The position numbers and the translations under genes were made by a program. From NCBI GenBank assembly GCA_963817635.1, contig CAWFPR010000006.1, positions 62,001 through 126,000 on the forward strand: 64,000 bases of DNA, in the 5' to 3' direction. Positions within the stretch are counted from its first letter, which is position 1. Each line of letters opens with the position of its first letter. This stretch comes from CAWFPR01 sp963817635. Lineage in GTDB: Bacteria > Acidobacteriota > Vicinamibacteria > Vicinamibacterales > 2-12-FULL-66-21. Positions 63,608 through 64,000 of this stretch are shown piece after piece. The notes below the pieces were generated by a model. It did no database searches and had not been told where the DNA came from. It saw nothing but the letters and a program-made list of their open reading frames with translations.

Positions 63608-64000
63608 TCGGCGACCCGCTCGACTTCCTCTTCGGTCTCGAACGTCTCGGGATGAAGTTCGGCCTCGAGAACATCGCAAGGCTGTGCGAGGCCCTGGGCA
63701 ATCCGCAGGAGCGTTTCCGCTCGATCCTCGTGGCGGGCACGAACGGAAAAGGTTCGGTCACCGTGATGACCGACCGTGCGCTCGGTGCGGCGGGATATCG
63801 CAGCGCGCGCTACACGTCGCCGCACCTGGTGCGCATCGAAGAACGTTTCACGATCGGCGGCACGGACGTGACGCCGGCCGCGCTGCGCGACGTCGCGGCT
63901 GACGTGGGCGAGGTGGTGCAGCAGCTCGTGGCGCGAGACGGCCTCGAGGCGCTGCCGACCTTCTTCGAGTGCACCACGGCCATCGCCTTCGAACTGTTCC
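63604..64000 (+). CDS. folC: Folylpolyglutamate/dihydrofolate synthase, 5' part
   Basis: The first 132 residues of a Mur-ligase-family FolC, cut by the window end. It adds glutamates to folates and may make dihydrofolate. The start GTG 63604 overlaps the accD TGA. FLFGLERLGMKFGLENIARLCEALGNPQ is the family N-terminus, ILVAGTNGKGSVTVM the P-loop, and GYRSARYTSPHLVRIEERFTIGG the substrate segment. Confidence 0.93.
   Translation, partial: MIGDPLDFLFGLERLGMKFGLENIARLCEALGNPQERFRSILVAGTNGKGSVTVMTDRALGAAGYRSARYTSPHLVRIEERFTIGGTDVTPAALRDVAADVGEVVQQLVARDGLEALPTFFECTTAIAFELF

Overview
The window is GC-rich and densely coded on both strands. It reads as a chromosomal segment of a Gram-negative bacterium: TonB-ExbB-ExbD, lipoprotein processing (LspA, Lgt), SecDF-YajC and lipobox proteins are all present. 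The repertoire fits Acidobacteriota, perhaps Vicinamibacteria: exported carboxypeptidase-regulatory-like proteins, a GH109 enzyme, a membrane pyrophosphatase and many TPR/HEAT proteins. That placement is inference from gene content. No phage, transposase, plasmid or CRISPR signal was seen.

Layout. 1-1400: tail of a DUF218 protein, a selenocysteine tRNA and a HAD phosphatase. 1421-4936: periplasmic Cu/Zn SOD, then a minus-strand operon erpA / Fur-rubrerythrin fusion / PHP phosphoesterase / degenerate ABC ATPase. 5121-8111: aldehyde dehydrogenase and class I fumarase. 8220-13374: a sugar cassette (Na+ symporter, nucleotidyltransferase, galactokinase-like kinase, GH109 glycosidase). 13391-18360: aspartase, exported methyltransferase, short-chain prenyl synthase and a membrane alkaline-phosphatase-superfamily protein. 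18380-22857: bioY, thiD, moaE, moaD, prfA, prmC, HIT protein. 22895-28127: GNAT protein, HAD phosphatase, an M16 peptidase pair and a lectin-like exported protein. 28304-33446: ileS, lspA, lgt, rluD. 33465-42573: exported Cna-B-like protein, Nudix, lon, dksA, rpmB, ridA, relA/spoT. 42786-46483: TPR lipoprotein and tonB-exbB-exbD-exbD. 46644-54908: membrane pyrophosphatase, then tgt-yajC-secD-secF-uppP-DUF502. 54991-60560: ddl, a TPR protein, two tiny lysine-rich genes and a HEAT/cyclophilin protein. 60565-64000: MenC-like enzyme, deoxynucleoside kinase, accD, folC (cut by the window end).

Two features run through the whole window. First, twelve genes are broken by about nineteen frameshifts. 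Every one shifts as if a single extra base were present, and every one restores a complete conserved protein, so sequence or assembly error is much more likely than decay. Second, gene junctions carry short repeats: tandem arrays with a strict 7-base period whose unit differs by locus, and a REP-like palindrome built on GGGCGGCTC-GC-GAGCCGCCC.

The most striking novelty is a pair of neighbouring 17-codon genes (58029 and 58288). They encode the identical peptide MAKKAAKGGKKKAGKKR but differ at seven codons, all synonymously. Each has a purine-rich ribosome site and its own downstream hairpin. Other points of interest are the Fur-rubrerythrin fusion, the ABC protein without functional Walker motifs, the divergent overlapping promoters at relA, and several -10 boxes placed so close to start codons that leaderless mRNAs are likely.
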